Position numbers and translations under genes: made by a program. From Cervus elaphus (taxonomy: Eukaryota > Chordata > Mammalia > Artiodactyla > Cervidae): a stretch of 64,000 nt of DNA. The stretch spans positions 58,168,001 to 58,232,000 of the forward strand of contig NC_057818.1 in NCBI RefSeq assembly GCF_910594005.1, given 5' to 3'. Position 1 is the first letter of the stretch. Each line of letters opens with the position of its first letter. The notes below the pieces were generated by a model, which saw only the letters and a program-made list of their open reading frames with translations, ran no database searches and was not told the DNA's origin. Shown piece by piece: positions 1 through 11,139 of this stretch.

Positions 1-107
1 CCCTTTTGGAAAGATCAACAAGGGAACGCATTGGTATGCAGAATTCCTCTCGGAATGGGGTGGGGTCGCAAACAGTCGGACAGGACTGAGTGACTACACT
101 GAACTGA
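1..107 (+). repeat. BovB/Bov-tA 3' tail fragment
   Basis: Bases from about 55 match the shared 3' end of BovB and Bov-tA (GGGGTCGCAAACAGTCGGAC, then ACTGAACTGAA). The tail abuts an oppositely oriented BovB tail, so the two form a short inverted repeat. The first 54 bases are unclassified. Confidence 0.7.
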
Positions 108-507
108 ACAGTTCAGTCGCTCAGTCGTGTCCGACTCTTTGCGACCCCGTGAATCGCAGCACGCCTGGCCTCCCTGTCCATCACCAACTCTTGGAGTTTA
201 CTCAAACTCATGCCCATCGAGTCGGTGACGCCATCCAGCCATCTCATCCTCTGTCATCCCCTTCTCCTCCTGCCCCCAATCCTCCCAGCATCAGGGTCTT
301 TTCCAATGAGTCAACTCTTCGCATGAGGTGGCCAAAGTACTGGAGTTTCAGCTTCAGCATCAGTCCTTCCAATGAACACCCAGGACTGACCTCCTTTAGG
401 ATGCACTGGTCGGATCTCCTTGCGGTCCAAGGGACTCTCAAGAGTCTTCTCCAACACCACAGTTCAAAAGCATCAATTTTTGGGCGCTCAGCTTTCCTCA
501 CAGTCTA
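108..507 (-). repeat. BovB LINE, 3' end fragment
   Basis: The reverse complement encodes the conserved C-terminal BovB segment (FELWCWRRLLRVPWTARRSD) and ends in the ACTGAACTG tail at 108. It is a 5'-truncated copy of about 400 bp with no coding capacity. Confidence 0.9.
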
Positions 508-1017
508 GAATTCCTTAGAGATTTTTGAAAAAAATCTGACTATTCTCTACATTGGTAAGAAAGGTCTATTGTTTAAATGTGCTATTAGGGGAGAACAGGG
601 GAGGTATTTTTGGAGTAAAAATGCATACATCTGAAATTTTCTCAAGATACATTGAGATTTCTTTAATTTTGCCGAAAGTACCTGAGCAGAGACCATGTGT
701 CTTCTCGAGTGTTTCTCTCACCTGACACCAGTTTATCCCATTACACCTGATGGTCACCGATTCGGGTGTTTTCTGCTAGATTCTCACACCATGAAGTTCC
801 ATTTTTTTCTGTTTATCTTTAATAAAATCTTGGAAAGACGTAGTGAGGGGGGTGCACAATCCAACACAGTTAAGGTGGAAACTCCATTTCCTCCTCGTGT
901 CTCTTTGCTGCTCGTTGGCTCTGAAATATGAGCACTCAGCTGTGTTCAGGAGAGATACCGAGTTTTGTAAGGAGAGGCTTTCATTAGTCAAGTCAGACAC
1001 TTTTCCCTTATGGGTTA
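508..1017. other. Unclassified sequence, possible decayed LTR
   Basis: No gene is recognised. An AATAAA near 820 inside an otherwise LTR-like stretch hints at an old retroviral LTR, but no boundaries or target duplications are visible. Confidence 0.25.
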
Positions 1018-1110
1018 TTACAAATGTTGAGAATAGTTCCCTGGGCTACACAGCAGATCCTTGTTGGTTGTTTTTGTACATACTAGAATGTATATGTTAA
1101 ACCCAAAGTC
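1018..1110 (-). repeat. L1 3'UTR fragment
   Basis: The CCTGGGCTACACAGCAGATC-type stretch and what follows are the reverse complement of the artiodactyl L1 3'UTR. Confidence 0.65.
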
Positions 1111-1795
1111 CTAATTATATTCATTTTTCTAATGAGCAGGTCCCTTTGGAGTAAAGGAAGAATCCCAGCGCTAGGTGTGAATGAATGAAGCAGATGACAC
1201 AGGTGAGGGGTCCAAAGACCACAGAGGAAGCCAGACTTATTCAGGTGGTTTCGGGAGGCCTGCTTCACTAGAATGAGAAGCCTGGGTTTATTTCTGTCAA
1301 AGAGGGACATGACCTTCCCCATTCTGCTCTTAAACCTCTGTGTGTTCTTCTTCAGCTCCAGTGGTTTTTCCCTCACTTTCACTGAGAGCCAACCTTCCTC
1401 CTGGTGTCTGGGGACCTGCATACTCTCGCTGCTTTGGGGGACCTAGGAAAAGCTGCTCACAGTTCTGACAAAGTCTGCCTTAAGGCCTTTCCAAATTCCT
1501 GACTCTGCCTCAAGTCAGAAACGTGTGAGGAGAGTTGTGGAGATGCTGGGATTGGTTGACAAAATTCCAGAAATACTGGGAACAGATATATGCTTCCTGC
1601 TTTCCAGTTTCCAATGGAAACTTCAAACATGGCTCTCCGAAGTTCAGACTCAGTCCCTGAGATCATAAAATGTAATCCCCAATTTCTACCTCCCAATTTT
1701 TACTTCCTATGAGCAAATTTTAGACATTTTAAGTGCATTTACCCCAACTCATCAATGCTAAAACCATTTAATATATCTATTAATTCACAGAAATA
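1111..1795. other. No feature recognised
   Basis: Mixed-composition sequence with short open frames only. No domain, repeat family or regulatory signal could be assigned. Confidence 0.3.
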
Positions 1796-2012
1796 TTTTT
1801 TACTGTTCTTTTATTTTGTACTGGAGTACAACCGATGAACAATGTTGTGGGCAGCAGAGTGACTCAGCCATCCATGTACATGTGTCCTTTCTCCCCCAGA
1901 TTCCCCTGCCATCCAGGCTGCCACATGACATTGAGCAGAGTTCCCTCTGCCGTACAGTAGGAACTTGTTGGCTATCCATTTTAAATATAGTAGTGTGTAC
2001 ATGGTGATCCAT
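1796..2012 (-). repeat. L1 3'UTR fragment
   Basis: The reverse complement reads as the terminal L1 3'UTR (about 200 bp before the A-rich end) and resembles other L1 ends in the window at 10.0, 27.3 and 45.2 kb. Confidence 0.7.
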
Positions 2013-2416
2013 TATGGAGAATTGATATTTATTTTTCTTGAAAGGTTGCTGAAATTTTCCAGTTAATTCATCTACTCCAGGGATTTTTTAAATTACTTTT
2101 TTACTCTTTATTAATAGTTTTAGTTGTGTTATAATTTTTTAATTCACTCATGCTAGCATCTAAGGTGTTCTGTGTTTCTAAGAATTGAATCTTTCTTTGA
2201 GGTATTCAACTCTTCGGTATAGTATCATTCATCGTAACCTGATAGAATTACTTTTTGTTCTATGTAACATGTACAGGGCCGTTGTTTTTTACTTCTGATC
2301 ATACTTGCATCTCACCTCTTATTAATCTAGCTAAGGGTTTGTCAGTATTGCATACAACTGTAAAGCATATTCGCTCAAAATACTAAGTGGGATCTTGTTT
2401 ATTTGTTATCTTTCAG
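2013..2416 (+). other. Intron remnant ending in a splice acceptor
   Basis: AT-rich sequence ending in ATCTTTCAG at 2408-2416. This is the same acceptor context that precedes the finger exon of unit A at 49,793 (minus) and the unit C remnant at 23,678. It is the end of the KRAB-to-finger intron of unit D. Confidence 0.6.
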
Positions 2417-3833
2417 TGATATCTTCTCATGACACCCAGGGTTTGTTCCCAAAGAAGCCGTGCATAGGAGATTCATGTGTGAGGTGCTGGGAAGTTCTGA
2501 GAGCTCTCAGCTTGGAAATCTGTACTTAATGAAAGACTGGGAGAGTAAGGGGGCCTGTGAAGGGCAAAAAGATGTTGTTTTAGATGTAACCAAATTGGGA
2601 CAATTATCCATGATGAAAACATGATTGCCAAAAGAAATTGAGGATATGTGTCAAATTGGGAAAAATCCCATTTGAAGTCAATAAGTTCAGCAGAAAAATA
2701 TGTTTTTGTAAGCAAGGACCCATATGATTAAAAAAAAAAACTCCTATTCTCTGATGTGAAATTTTGAAAACATGGAAAGTCATCTAGTCTATGCTACAAA
2801 TAATCACTCAAACCAGCATGAATACAGGTTTGAATTAAACAGTCAGTCATGCATGTCTGAAAGCCAGAGATTTGAAAATGAAGGAAGAAAATCTCACTAT
2901 GATCAAGTTGAGAGATCCTTTAGTGAGGGCTCATTACTTTTCCACCAACAAACATTTTCTTCCTATTCCAGTATCTGTTACGTCGATAACAATGAGAGAG
3001 TCTTTATCTGGCTGCCATCATTCAATGGGTATCATAGTACAGATAATGCGGAACAACCTTCCATGTGTAATCCAACGAGTGAGGCCTTAAGCGAGAACTC
3101 CATCTTCAGTTATTACAACAGTATATATGATGGAGCCAGAATCTACCCATGCCTTGAACCTGGGAATCACTTTGACCAAGACTCAGGTCTCATGAATCAT
3201 CAGAGAACTCAGTGTTCAGAGAACCATGATGAAAGGGATGAATGTAGAAATGTCTTTTATCAAAGCCCAAATCTTATTACAGATAGGAATATCCATACTG
3301 AAGAAAATCATTACAAATTTAGTGAATGTGGTCAAGTTTCTAACCAGTCATCACAACTTACTCAACATCCGAGTATTCACGCTAAGGGGGAACACTGCAA
3401 GTGGAATAAATGTGGGAAAGTCTTTCCTCAATTATCAAATCTAAACGGACACAGGAAAACCCATACTGGAGGGAAACCTAACCAATGCACAGAATGTGGC
3501 AAAACCTTTAGCAAGCCCTCAAACCTTACTCGACATCTCAGAACTCATACTGCAGAGAAGACTTACAAATGTACAGAATGTGGCAAAGCCTTTACTCGGA
3601 ATTCAAACCTTAATCAACATAGGCGAATCCACACTGGGGAAAAACCATATAAATGTCAGAATTGTGGGAAAGCCTTTAACCAAAGTACGGCACTTACTCA
3701 ACATCAGCGAATCCATACTGGGGAGAAACCATACAAGTGTAAAGAATGTGGCAATGCTTTTAGCAATTGCTCAAACCTTAATCGACATCAGAGAATTCAT
3801 ACTGGGGAGAACCCATACAAATGTAAAGAATGA
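2417..3833 (+). pseudogene. Unit D: C2H2 zinc-finger exon, pseudogene
   Basis: A finger exon homologous to the one at 48.0-49.8 kb, in the opposite orientation. The first part (2417 to about 2770) aligns with the family linker but is broken by frameshifts and stops. An open frame of 353 codons then runs from 2772 to 3833. It holds degenerate fingers, including one with the first Cys changed to Phe and one with the first Cys changed to Trp, followed by four canonical C-x2-C-x12-H-x3-H fingers joined by TGEKP-like linkers. The stop at 3831-3833 replaces the second zinc-binding Cys of the next finger (TGT to TGA), and further broken fingers follow to about 4010. No KRAB exon or first exon lies upstream on this strand in the window. 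The 353-codon frame could still be translated, but the damaged first third argues for a pseudogene. Confidence 0.8.
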
Positions 3834-5014
3834 GGCAAAGCTTTTAACTGACACTCAAACCTTACTTGCCATAAAATAATTCATAGTGCCAAGTAGTCTT
3901 ACAAATATAAATAATGTGGCAGAGCCTTGAAGTGAACCGCCACCTCACTCAACATCAGAGAGTGTGTGCTGGAGAGAGACCCTACAAATGTAATAAGTGA
4001 TGAAAGAGGTTTGTCCTAAGCATGCACATCAGAAAATGCCAGAGGGGTCATCCTGGGAAGAACGTTTAATGCTGTGAGAAACGTACAAAATGAATTTAAA
4101 AACTCAGGTCTAAATAAATATCAGAGAGTTCATCAAAGATAGCATTCAGTCAATAACCCTTTTCTGGTACTACTTTAAATCAGGATATTATAGAAAATAA
4201 TCCATAGTTAAAACACTTAGAAAAGTTATTTGTTACTTGGACCATAGGATCAAGGTGACAGATGTTGGACAATATAATTATTATCATTGTATCCTTGTTC
4301 ATATTGACATTATGTGAAAATAAAATTTAATATAACTCAACTTTCAAATTACTACAGGCTAGACCTTTGTTTCTAGTGTGTATGTGAACTAATATGCTTT
4401 TTTAAAAACTAATATTCTTGATCTTTGCTGCCTCAAAGTGAAACAAGACCCTTCTATATTAGGTGGAAACAATTTTTATCTACTTTTCTATGGACTATTA
4501 AGGATCTTGTAATGTGAAATGTATAGTGGAAGTCTAAATGAAGGTGATGACTGTCATTGTTTAAAACATCCCTCTATGTCACCGTTAGGTAAGTGTTCAG
4601 AGAATAATTCTTTGTATTAAAGTAAGAGAGTCTAAATTTTAAATAGGTGTGCCAATGGTTTTTTATGGATATAAAGATGGCAGTTCACTGAAATCTTGAC
4701 GCATGTTTATAACTGCAATAGCTAGAAGTCATGAATTTTAGTTGACATCGTAGCAATCAGGAAATCTTCACAGATACCCAAGAAAAATATATGTAACCTT
4801 TTCCTGAAAGGTCATGTAATGAATGTACATCCTTGTTTACTAAATAATGGCTCTCTCTGTTTTGTAAACCATAAATATCACATTTCTCTGACCATTGTAT
4901 CAGAAGAACAAGAATGTTTCCAAATGCTTGTAATCTGTATTTTGATCAAAGATTATAAACTTTGGAAAGTTTTATTTAGATTATGTGTGAACTTACTATA
5001 TGTTAACTAATAAA
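3834..5014 (+). other. Unit D 3'UTR remnant with polyadenylation signal
   Basis: The stretch opens with decayed finger repeats. It then aligns in order with the 3'UTRs of units A (46.9-48.0 kb, minus) and B (38.5-39.6 kb, minus). It ends in AATAAA at 5009-5014, the same place as in the other units. Confidence 0.65.
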
Positions 5015-5076
5015 AGTGAACGGCTTTTCATATATTAAACTTGATGTATAATTGATGAAGCAATTGATCAGCAACA

Positions 5077-5277
5077 AGCTTCCAGGTGGTTCACTGGTAA
5101 AGAACCTGTCTGCCAATGCAGGAGACACAGGAGACGTAGGTTTGATCCCTGGGTCAGGAAGATCCCCTGGAGAAGGACACGGCAACCCACTCCAATATTT
5201 TTGCCATGGGAAATCCCATTGACAGAGGAGGATAGGTCCATGGGGTTGCAAAGAGTCAGACACAACTGATCATGCAC
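5077..5277 (+). repeat. Bov-tA SINE
   Basis: It has the tRNA-derived head, the conserved CCCCTGGAGAAGGA-like core and the 3' end ACAACTGA. Its short open frames are SINE sequence. Confidence 0.85.
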
Positions 5278-5394
5278 ACATGTATTCCACCACCAATGTT
5301 AACATTGATACAAGCATTAGCATCCCCCTCGTTTTTTTTTTTTTTAAGTCGTCACTAACTGATGGTGAATAGAAAGTATCTGTAACACAGTAGG

Positions 5395-5645
5395 ATGACA
5401 TCTCATGGGGCTTCCCAGGTAGTGCTAGTGGTAAAGAATTTGTCTGCCAATGCAAGAGACATAAGAGATGCTGGTTCGATCCCTGGGTCTAGAAGATCCC
5501 CTGGAGGAGGGCAGGGCAACCCATTCCAGTATTCTTGCCTGGAGAATCCCATGGACAGAGAAGTCTGGCAGGCTACAGTCCATGCGGCCACAAAGAGTTG
5601 AACACGTCTGAAGTGACTTAGGATGCATGTAGAATGACATCTCAT
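5395..5645 (+). repeat. Bov-tA SINE with 12-bp target duplication
   Basis: The SINE at 5407-5633 is flanked by perfect direct repeats ATGACATCTCAT at 5395-5406 and 5634-5645. These mark the L1/BovB-type integration site. Confidence 0.9.
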
Positions 5646-6004
5646 AGTAACTCCTCTTTTTCCACTGGCCATGAACCTCAAATAACTTGAGATCATATTT
5701 TCCATAAATGGTACAGTGCATCATTTCCTCGTTTTTAACTACTGGGACATTATGATCGTTACAATATGGATTGCATAGGAGTATTGACGAGAGTTACTTA
5801 CACTGACCATAATATTACTGCCTTAGCATCATTTGTGTAGACTGGTGGCCTGCACGTGCCTTTGACACGTTATTCACATAAGCACACGTGCTAGATAACA
5901 GCCTGCAAATCCATAAGCAAATGTAAATTTCTCATAGGTCTTCCCTAGCAGCCTTTATAACCAGCCGTCCTCCTAAATCCCAGGTCCTTCTGTTTTGATT
6001 TACT
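5646..6004. other. No feature recognised
   Basis: AT-rich sequence without a convincing gene or repeat assignment. Confidence 0.3.
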
Positions 6005-6290
6005 CATTCATTTATTTCCGGCTACGCTGGGTCTCTGTTGCTCTGCGGGCTTTTCTCTAGGTGTGGCGCACGGGCTTCTCACTGCGGGGGCTTCTCTCGT
6101 TGTGCAGCGCGGGCTCCAGGGCGCACACTTCAGCAGTTGCAGCTCCAGGGCTCCAGAGCGCAGGCTCAGTACTTGTGGGCCCGGGCTTAGCTGCTCCGCG
6201 GCCCATGGGATCTTAATGGCCGGGCATGGAACCCGTGTCCCCTGCGTTGGCAGGAGCATTCTTAGCCACAAGGAAAGTCGTTAATTCTCG
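6005..6290 (-). repeat. CHR-type tRNA-Glu SINE
   Basis: The reverse complement shows the long artiodactyl tRNA-derived SINE body, with recurring GCGGGCTTCTC/CTGCTCCGCGG blocks on this strand and the tRNA-like head near 6270. The element name is assigned from memory of the family. Confidence 0.65.
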
Positions 6291-6545
6291 GTGAGGATGC
6301 TTCAAGTTCTCCAGGCAGCCTTGATGCAGAGACACACCTGAGAAAAGGCTCTGGGACATGAGGGAGAAACATTCTAAAGCTCTGATCTTGACCATCATCA
6401 GAATAAAAAGGGAAAAATTTAGCAGTTGAAAACCACCTCAATAGGCAACATCAGAAGTAGAGAATGAAAGGTTTATAAACTGTTAATGCAGGGCATTTCA
6501 GGAGGAAAAGCAGACACATCCTCTGAGCCAGGACAGACGTTTTAC

Positions 6546-6560
6546 CCGAGAAGCGGCCAT
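6546..6560 (-). pseudogene. Orphan first coding exon module (Met-Ala-Ala-Ser-Arg)
   Basis: The reverse complement of 6546-6560 encodes M-A-A-S-R, followed at once by a GT donor (GTAAAA, 6545-6540). It is the counterpart of the M-A-A-S-Q exon at 58,251-58,265. The surrounding 6.3-7.2 kb and parts of 7.5-8.3 kb align with the modules at 41.5-43.4 and 57.7-59.4 kb. No KRAB or finger exon follows on this strand within the window; the nearest finger exon (2.4 kb) is on the other strand. The downstream exons either lie beyond base 1 or were lost by inversion. Confidence 0.6.
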
Positions 6561-6599
6561 TTCCTCCTCTTTTCCTCCTGCCCTGGGTCGTTTTCTCCT

Positions 6600-7150
6600 C
6601 AAGGTCCTGGGGAAGAATCCCCTCAGCGACCCCGGCCCAGCAGACCCCGCCGCCCCTCCGGGCCTGAAGCTGGCGCTGAGCCCTCGCAGACGCGCCGAAG
6701 CCCCGCGTTCAGCCCGGGCCTCGCCGGGAGCCGGAAGACGAGCGGCGCGGCTGCTCCCCCGGGACCAGGGGCCGGAGTTTGCGAGGAGGGGCCTCCTGGG
6801 CCCCCAGATGAGAACCGCTTCCCTGAAGATGTTCTCTGCAGCCTTAACGTGGATACAAAGCCTCCCCAGTCTAAGTAGTGAGCTGGCCGGTTTGAGGGGA
6901 AGCCGTGAGCCGGCACGTTGAACGAGCCCCTGTGGGTGCTGACGCGGCTCCTGTAACACCCGTCTTCCGTGGCTCTGAGCCGGAGCCATCGCACACAGCA
7001 CCCCTGGGAGCCCTGAGCCCGTGAGGGCGCGGGGCTGGAACCTCTGAGAACGCCGGCTCCGTCCGCCTGATGCCCGGGAGGGGCTCCTCCTGGGGGCGGC
7101 CCTCCGTGGCTGCGAGCTGCGCTTGGGGAAGGGGAGGCGGAGGCGAGTGG
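6600..7150. promoter_or_regulatory. CpG-rich island upstream of the orphan first exon
   Basis: The stretch is visibly GC-rich with many CpGs, unlike the rest of the window. For a minus-strand transcript it lies just upstream of the exon at 6,546, as expected of a KRAB zinc-finger gene promoter. A 238-codon frame on the minus strand here (6498-7214) is a by-product of the composition. Promoter activity is inferred. Confidence 0.5.
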
Positions 7151-7261
7151 AGGACAAAGTCACATGATGCCCTTGGCGGGGTGAGGCTTGCTCTCCCAGA
7201 TCTTCCAAAGTCACCCCGAGTCCCGGGTCCTGTCTCCCCCTCCCCTCCCTGGGGCCACGTG

Positions 7262-7480
7262 CTTCCGTGCTCAGGAGCTCAGCCGTGTCCCGCTCTTCTG
7301 CGACCCCGTGGGCGAGAGCCCTCCAGGCTCCTTTGCCCTTGGGGTTTCCCAGCAGGAATACTGGCGTGGGTTGTCATTCCCTTCAGGGGATCTTCCTGAC
7401 CCAGGGATCGATCCCGCGTCTCCTGGGTCTCCTACATGGCAGGCGGATTCTTTACCACTGAGCCACCTGGGAAGACCCCT
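7262..7480 (-). repeat. Bov-tA SINE
   Basis: Reverse-complement Bov-tA: tRNA-like head near 7470 and tail near 7265. It is inserted within the duplicated module, since the aligned copies at 42.7 and 58.9 kb lack it. Confidence 0.85.
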
Positions 7481-7811
7481 GGGGCCACAGGCATTCCCAA
7501 AATGATTTGCGTTGTGACCACCTATCCATAGGTGAGGGGGCCTCCATCTTCAGAGACCCGGGGACGCCAAGGTATTTACATCACAGCTTTCTCTGAAAAT
7601 GAACCAAAGGCATTCATGGAGGATGGATTAAAATGTGAAGGGACCAAAGCCTTTGGACATGATGCCTTAAATGTGTATTTGATAATACACAAAGGAAGTA
7701 GTGATCAATATTAAGTGATAAGGCACATTGTAAGTGAATTTGAGGATGAGAGTTTTTTTGGTGTTGCTGCCTTATTGTATGTGTGTTTCTACATTTTAAG
7801 AATTGTTTGGG

Positions 7812-7976
7812 GGATTTCTCTGGTGGGCCAACGGTTAAGAATCTGCCTTGCAATGCAGAGGAGGTGGGTTTCATCCCTGGTCAGGGAACTAGGATCCCAC
7901 ATGCCACAGGGCAACTAAGCCCATGCTCCCACAACTAGGACCTGACTCAATCAAATAAATAAATATTTAAAAAATA
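7812..7976 (+). repeat. CHR-type SINE
   Basis: A tRNA-like head (GGGATTTCTCTGGTGG) followed by a SINE body and an A-rich AAATAAATAAAT tail. Approximate duplications AAGAATTGT and AAGAATTAT flank it. Confidence 0.75.
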
Positions 7977-8149
7977 AAAGAATTATGTGGCTGTATTTTG
8001 TTCTCTCCCTACTCTTTACCTGATATTTTATCACATCTATAAAGTGCATTAATGAGGTAAAAATAAAACAAGGGAAACATGTCCATTCTTTAAATATTAT
8101 TTGAGAGCATTAAATCTTTTTAAAAAGACCCTATCAAGTGTGCATGCCC

Positions 8150-8700
8150 CAATAACAATGTATTTTTTAAAGTTTAAAGATTTTTTTTAGAGAAGGTTTA
8201 GTTTCACAGCAAAATTCAGAGAAAGGTACAGAAATTTCCATATGCTTCTTATTCCCACATACATATAACCTCCTTCTTTATCATCCTCCTCCACCATAGG
8301 GGTACTTATGTTACCACTGATGAATCTATAGTGACATCATAAGTATTTAGGGCCCATAGTTTACCTTATAGTTCACTTTCAGGGTTGTACAGTTTGTGAC
8401 ACTGGAGAAACATATAATGACATGTATCCATTATTTATAAGCTTTGAATTTATTAATAAGCAAACTTGATAAGCTTTCCATTTCTTTTTGTTTACTTTTT
8501 TTTTTTTAAAAGGAAACTCCATACTGTTCTCCACTTTGACTGTACCAGTGTACATTCTTTCTACCAGTGATATTCGCACCAAGGAGGGTTCTCTTTTCTC
8601 CAGACCCTCTTTAGCACTAGACTTTTTTGATGATGGGCATTCTGTTGTAAGGTGATATCTCACTGCAGTTTCAATTTGCGTTTCTCTAATAATTAGTGAT
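8150..8700 (-). repeat. Old L1 3'UTR and ORF2 fragments
   Basis: The reverse complement resembles an ancient L1M-type 3'UTR (8150-8450) and an L1 ORF2 end (8510-8700). The 8190-8340 part also aligns with 43,310-43,450, so it belongs to the duplicated module. ORF2 resumes at 9073 after an insertion. Confidence 0.6.
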
Positions 8701-9072
8701 CACCTAGTGAAAAGGGGGTGAGAGTCTCCAAGAATTAAAACTAACTTTATCTGTAACAAAGATGTACATTTGGCTGTCAGGGAATTCTCCCCACCCTTGG
8801 AACCAGCATGGGAATACTAGCTCAAAAAGGAGTAATTGAAGTAGTTCTGTTTTTTTTAGGGTTTGTTTTTTTCTTTTTTCTCAGCTTGCTTCTGGGTTTA
8901 ATTACTTTTGGTTACCTTTCAGACAATGGAGAAGGAAATGGCAACCCACTCCAGTATTCTTGCCTGGAGAATCCCGTGGACAGGGGAGCCTGGTGGGCTG
9001 CAGTCCATGGGGTCACACAGAGTCAGACACGACTGAAGTGACTTAGCATGCATGCATGCAATAATTAGTGAT
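8688..9072 (+). mobile_element. Composite retroinsertion ending in a Bov-tA SINE
   Basis: The same 13 bases, AATAATTAGTGAT, occur at 8688-8700 and 9060-9072, inside otherwise continuous antisense L1 ORF2. Between them lie about 220 bp of non-SINE sequence (8701 to about 8925), then a Bov-tA 3' half (about 8926-9045) and a short CATG microsatellite tail. The single pair of target repeats shows that the whole 359-bp block arrived as one insertion. Confidence 0.75.
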
Positions 9073-9310
9073 GTTGAGCATCTTTTCATGTGCCTCTTGG
9101 CCATCTGTATGTCTTCTTTGGAGAAATGTCTGTTTAGGTCTTCTGCCCATTTTTTGATTGTATTGTTTGTTTTTTGGATATTCAGTTACATGAACTATTT
9201 GTAAATTTTGGAGACTAATTCCTTGTCACTCACAAATATTTTCTCCCATTCTGTGGGTTTTTTGTTTTATTTGTGGTTTCCTTTGCTGTGCAAAAACTTT
9301 TGAGTTAAAT
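9073..9310 (-). repeat. L1 ORF2 fragment (continuation)
   Basis: The reverse complement continues the ORF2 3' region interrupted at 8700. Confidence 0.7.
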
Positions 9311-9655
9311 TTGGTCTACTCAGCGATCAGATCTGTGGGTCTTAGCCTGCACCCAGCAAAGTGAAGGAAGAGATAATGGTAAAGAAGAGAGAAATTTCCC
9401 AGGGTTCCAAATACATTTTTGGATAAGAAGATCAATTCTATTGCAGAATCTCTGGTGGCCATCCTTCCAGTTCTCTGTGAAGGATATTTGCCTTCTGAGC
9501 TAGAGTTTCCTGCATAGAAAAATGAGGCATGGGCCACATGTGTTACACCAAATGAAATTTAATCTTGTCCACTTATTATTCATTTCCACAGAGATATATT
9601 ACCTTCTTGTTTTCATTTTACTAAGAGATTTCCAAGATTTTAATATACAAATTTT
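9311..9655. other. No feature recognised
   Basis: No repeat or gene could be assigned to this stretch between the old L1 and the young L1 end. Confidence 0.3.
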
Positions 9656-9834
9656 AAAGAGCTCTTATATATATCATATGATATCACTTATATGTGGAAT
9701 CTAAAAAATAATTGTACAAATGAACCTATATATGAAATAAAAATTGAATCACAAATGTAGAAAACAAACATAATTACTGAGGGAGAAGTTGGGGAGGGAT
9801 AAATTGGAAAATTGGGATAGACATATATATGCTG

Positions 9835-10015
9835 AAGTAGTGAAAGTGTTAGTTGTCAGTCATGTCTGACTCTTTGTGACCCCATGGACTGCATGCCGCC
9901 AGGCTCCTCTATCCATGGAATTCTCCAAGCAAGAATTCTGGAGTGGGTTGCCATGCCCTTCTCCAGGGGATATTCCTGACCCATTCCTTACCATATGAGC
10001 CACCAGGAAAGCCCC
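9835..10015 (-). repeat. Bov-tA SINE nested in L1
   Basis: Reverse-complement Bov-tA between two parts of the L1 3'UTR. Confidence 0.85.
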
Positions 10016-10203
10016 ATATACACACAGCTATATGTAAAATAGACAACTGACAAGACCTCCCACACAGCACAGAAAGTCTACTCAGTACTCTGGGATGATC
10101 TATACGGGAAAAGAATCTAAAAGAGAGTGGATAAATGTATACGTATGCTGACTCACTTTGCTGTACTGCAGAAACGAATGCATCATTATAAATCAACTAT
10201 GCT

Positions 10204-11038
10204 CTGTAGAGTCTTGCCCCAAGGCCTCAGGCATGGAGCCCAGAAACAAGGTCATCTCTGGAACTGTCTGAGCCCCTTGGTCATTGTTGTTCAGTCGCTC
10301 AGTTGTGTCTGACTCTTTGTGACTCCATGGACTGCAGCACACCAGCTTTCCCTGTCCTTCGGTATCTCCCAGAGTTTGTTCAACTCATATCCAGTGAGTT
10401 GGTGATGCCATCCAACCATCTCATTTTCTGTTGTCCCCTTCTCCTCCTACCCTCAATCTTTTCCAGCATCAGGGCCAGTGAATTGGCTGTTCACATCAGG
10501 TGGCCAAATATTGGAGCTTCAGCTTCAGAATCAGTCCTTCCAATGAATATTCAGGGTTGACTTCCTTTAGGCTTGACTGGTTTGATCTCCTTGCTGTTAA
10601 GGGACTCTCAAGAGTCTTCTCTAGCCCCGGAGTTCGAAAGCATCAATTCTTCGGCACTCAAGCCTTCTTTACAGTCTAACCCTCACATCCGTATGTGACT
10701 GCTGGAAAAACCCCTTTGTAACCATTGCCAAAAGCTCTGCCCCCACCCCCTTCCATCATCACCAGCAGACTTAACACCAAATTAGGCAAAAATGCCCATC
10801 CTGGTAGCCACTATAGTGCCCTATCCAATAACCTAGTGCTAGCCTTCCAGCAGGAATTTTCTTTGTCTTGAGGCTGTAAAAATCAGCTGCTAACCCACGA
10901 AAAGCACAGTCTCCCTCCAGCCAGCTGCATTTGTAGCACCTTCATTACTTCTGCTCCCTGCTCTTAATAAATGCATCCCCTTCTGAAATACTCTGTGTCT
11001 GGAAATTCTTTTCCAACCCACGCTGAGACTGCCCCGAC
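10204..11038 (+). mobile_element. Solo LTR interrupted by BovB
   Basis: The LTR starts TGTAGAG at 10,204 and ends CCGACA at 11,038, within the L1 3' end. An AATAAA lies near 10,970, followed by a short U5-like end. The flanks TGCTC and TACTC are compatible with an imperfect 5-bp target duplication. No internal retroviral sequence is present. Confidence 0.55.
10265..10710 (-). repeat. BovB LINE 3' end nested in the LTR
   Basis: Reverse-complement BovB with its tail at 10,265. The LTR sequence continues on both sides. Confidence 0.9.
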
Positions 11039-11139
11039 ATACTCAAATAAAAAATTAACTTAAAATGAATAAAATAAAAGCAGAAAAAAATCTGAAAAAA
11101 AAAGAGCTCTTATAAATGAGTGAACCACTGCTATGAAGG

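Larger units (their letters stand above)
9656..11114 (+). mobile_element. 5'-truncated L1 with 14-bp target duplication, carrying nested inserts
   Basis: AAAGAGCTCTTATA is repeated exactly at 9656-9669 and 11,101-11,114. The L1 3' end is split into 9670-9834, 10,016-10,203 and 11,039-11,100 (A-rich tail) by a Bov-tA SINE and by an LTR that itself contains BovB. Confidence 0.8.

Noticed and set aside
5077..5277. tRNA genes within SINE heads
   Set aside because: The tRNA-like parts belong to Bov-tA and CHR SINEs, are diverged and lack mature tRNA structure.
6498..7214. 238-codon minus-strand frame as a gene
   Set aside because: It overlaps the CpG-rich island, where stops are rare by chance, and shows no domain.
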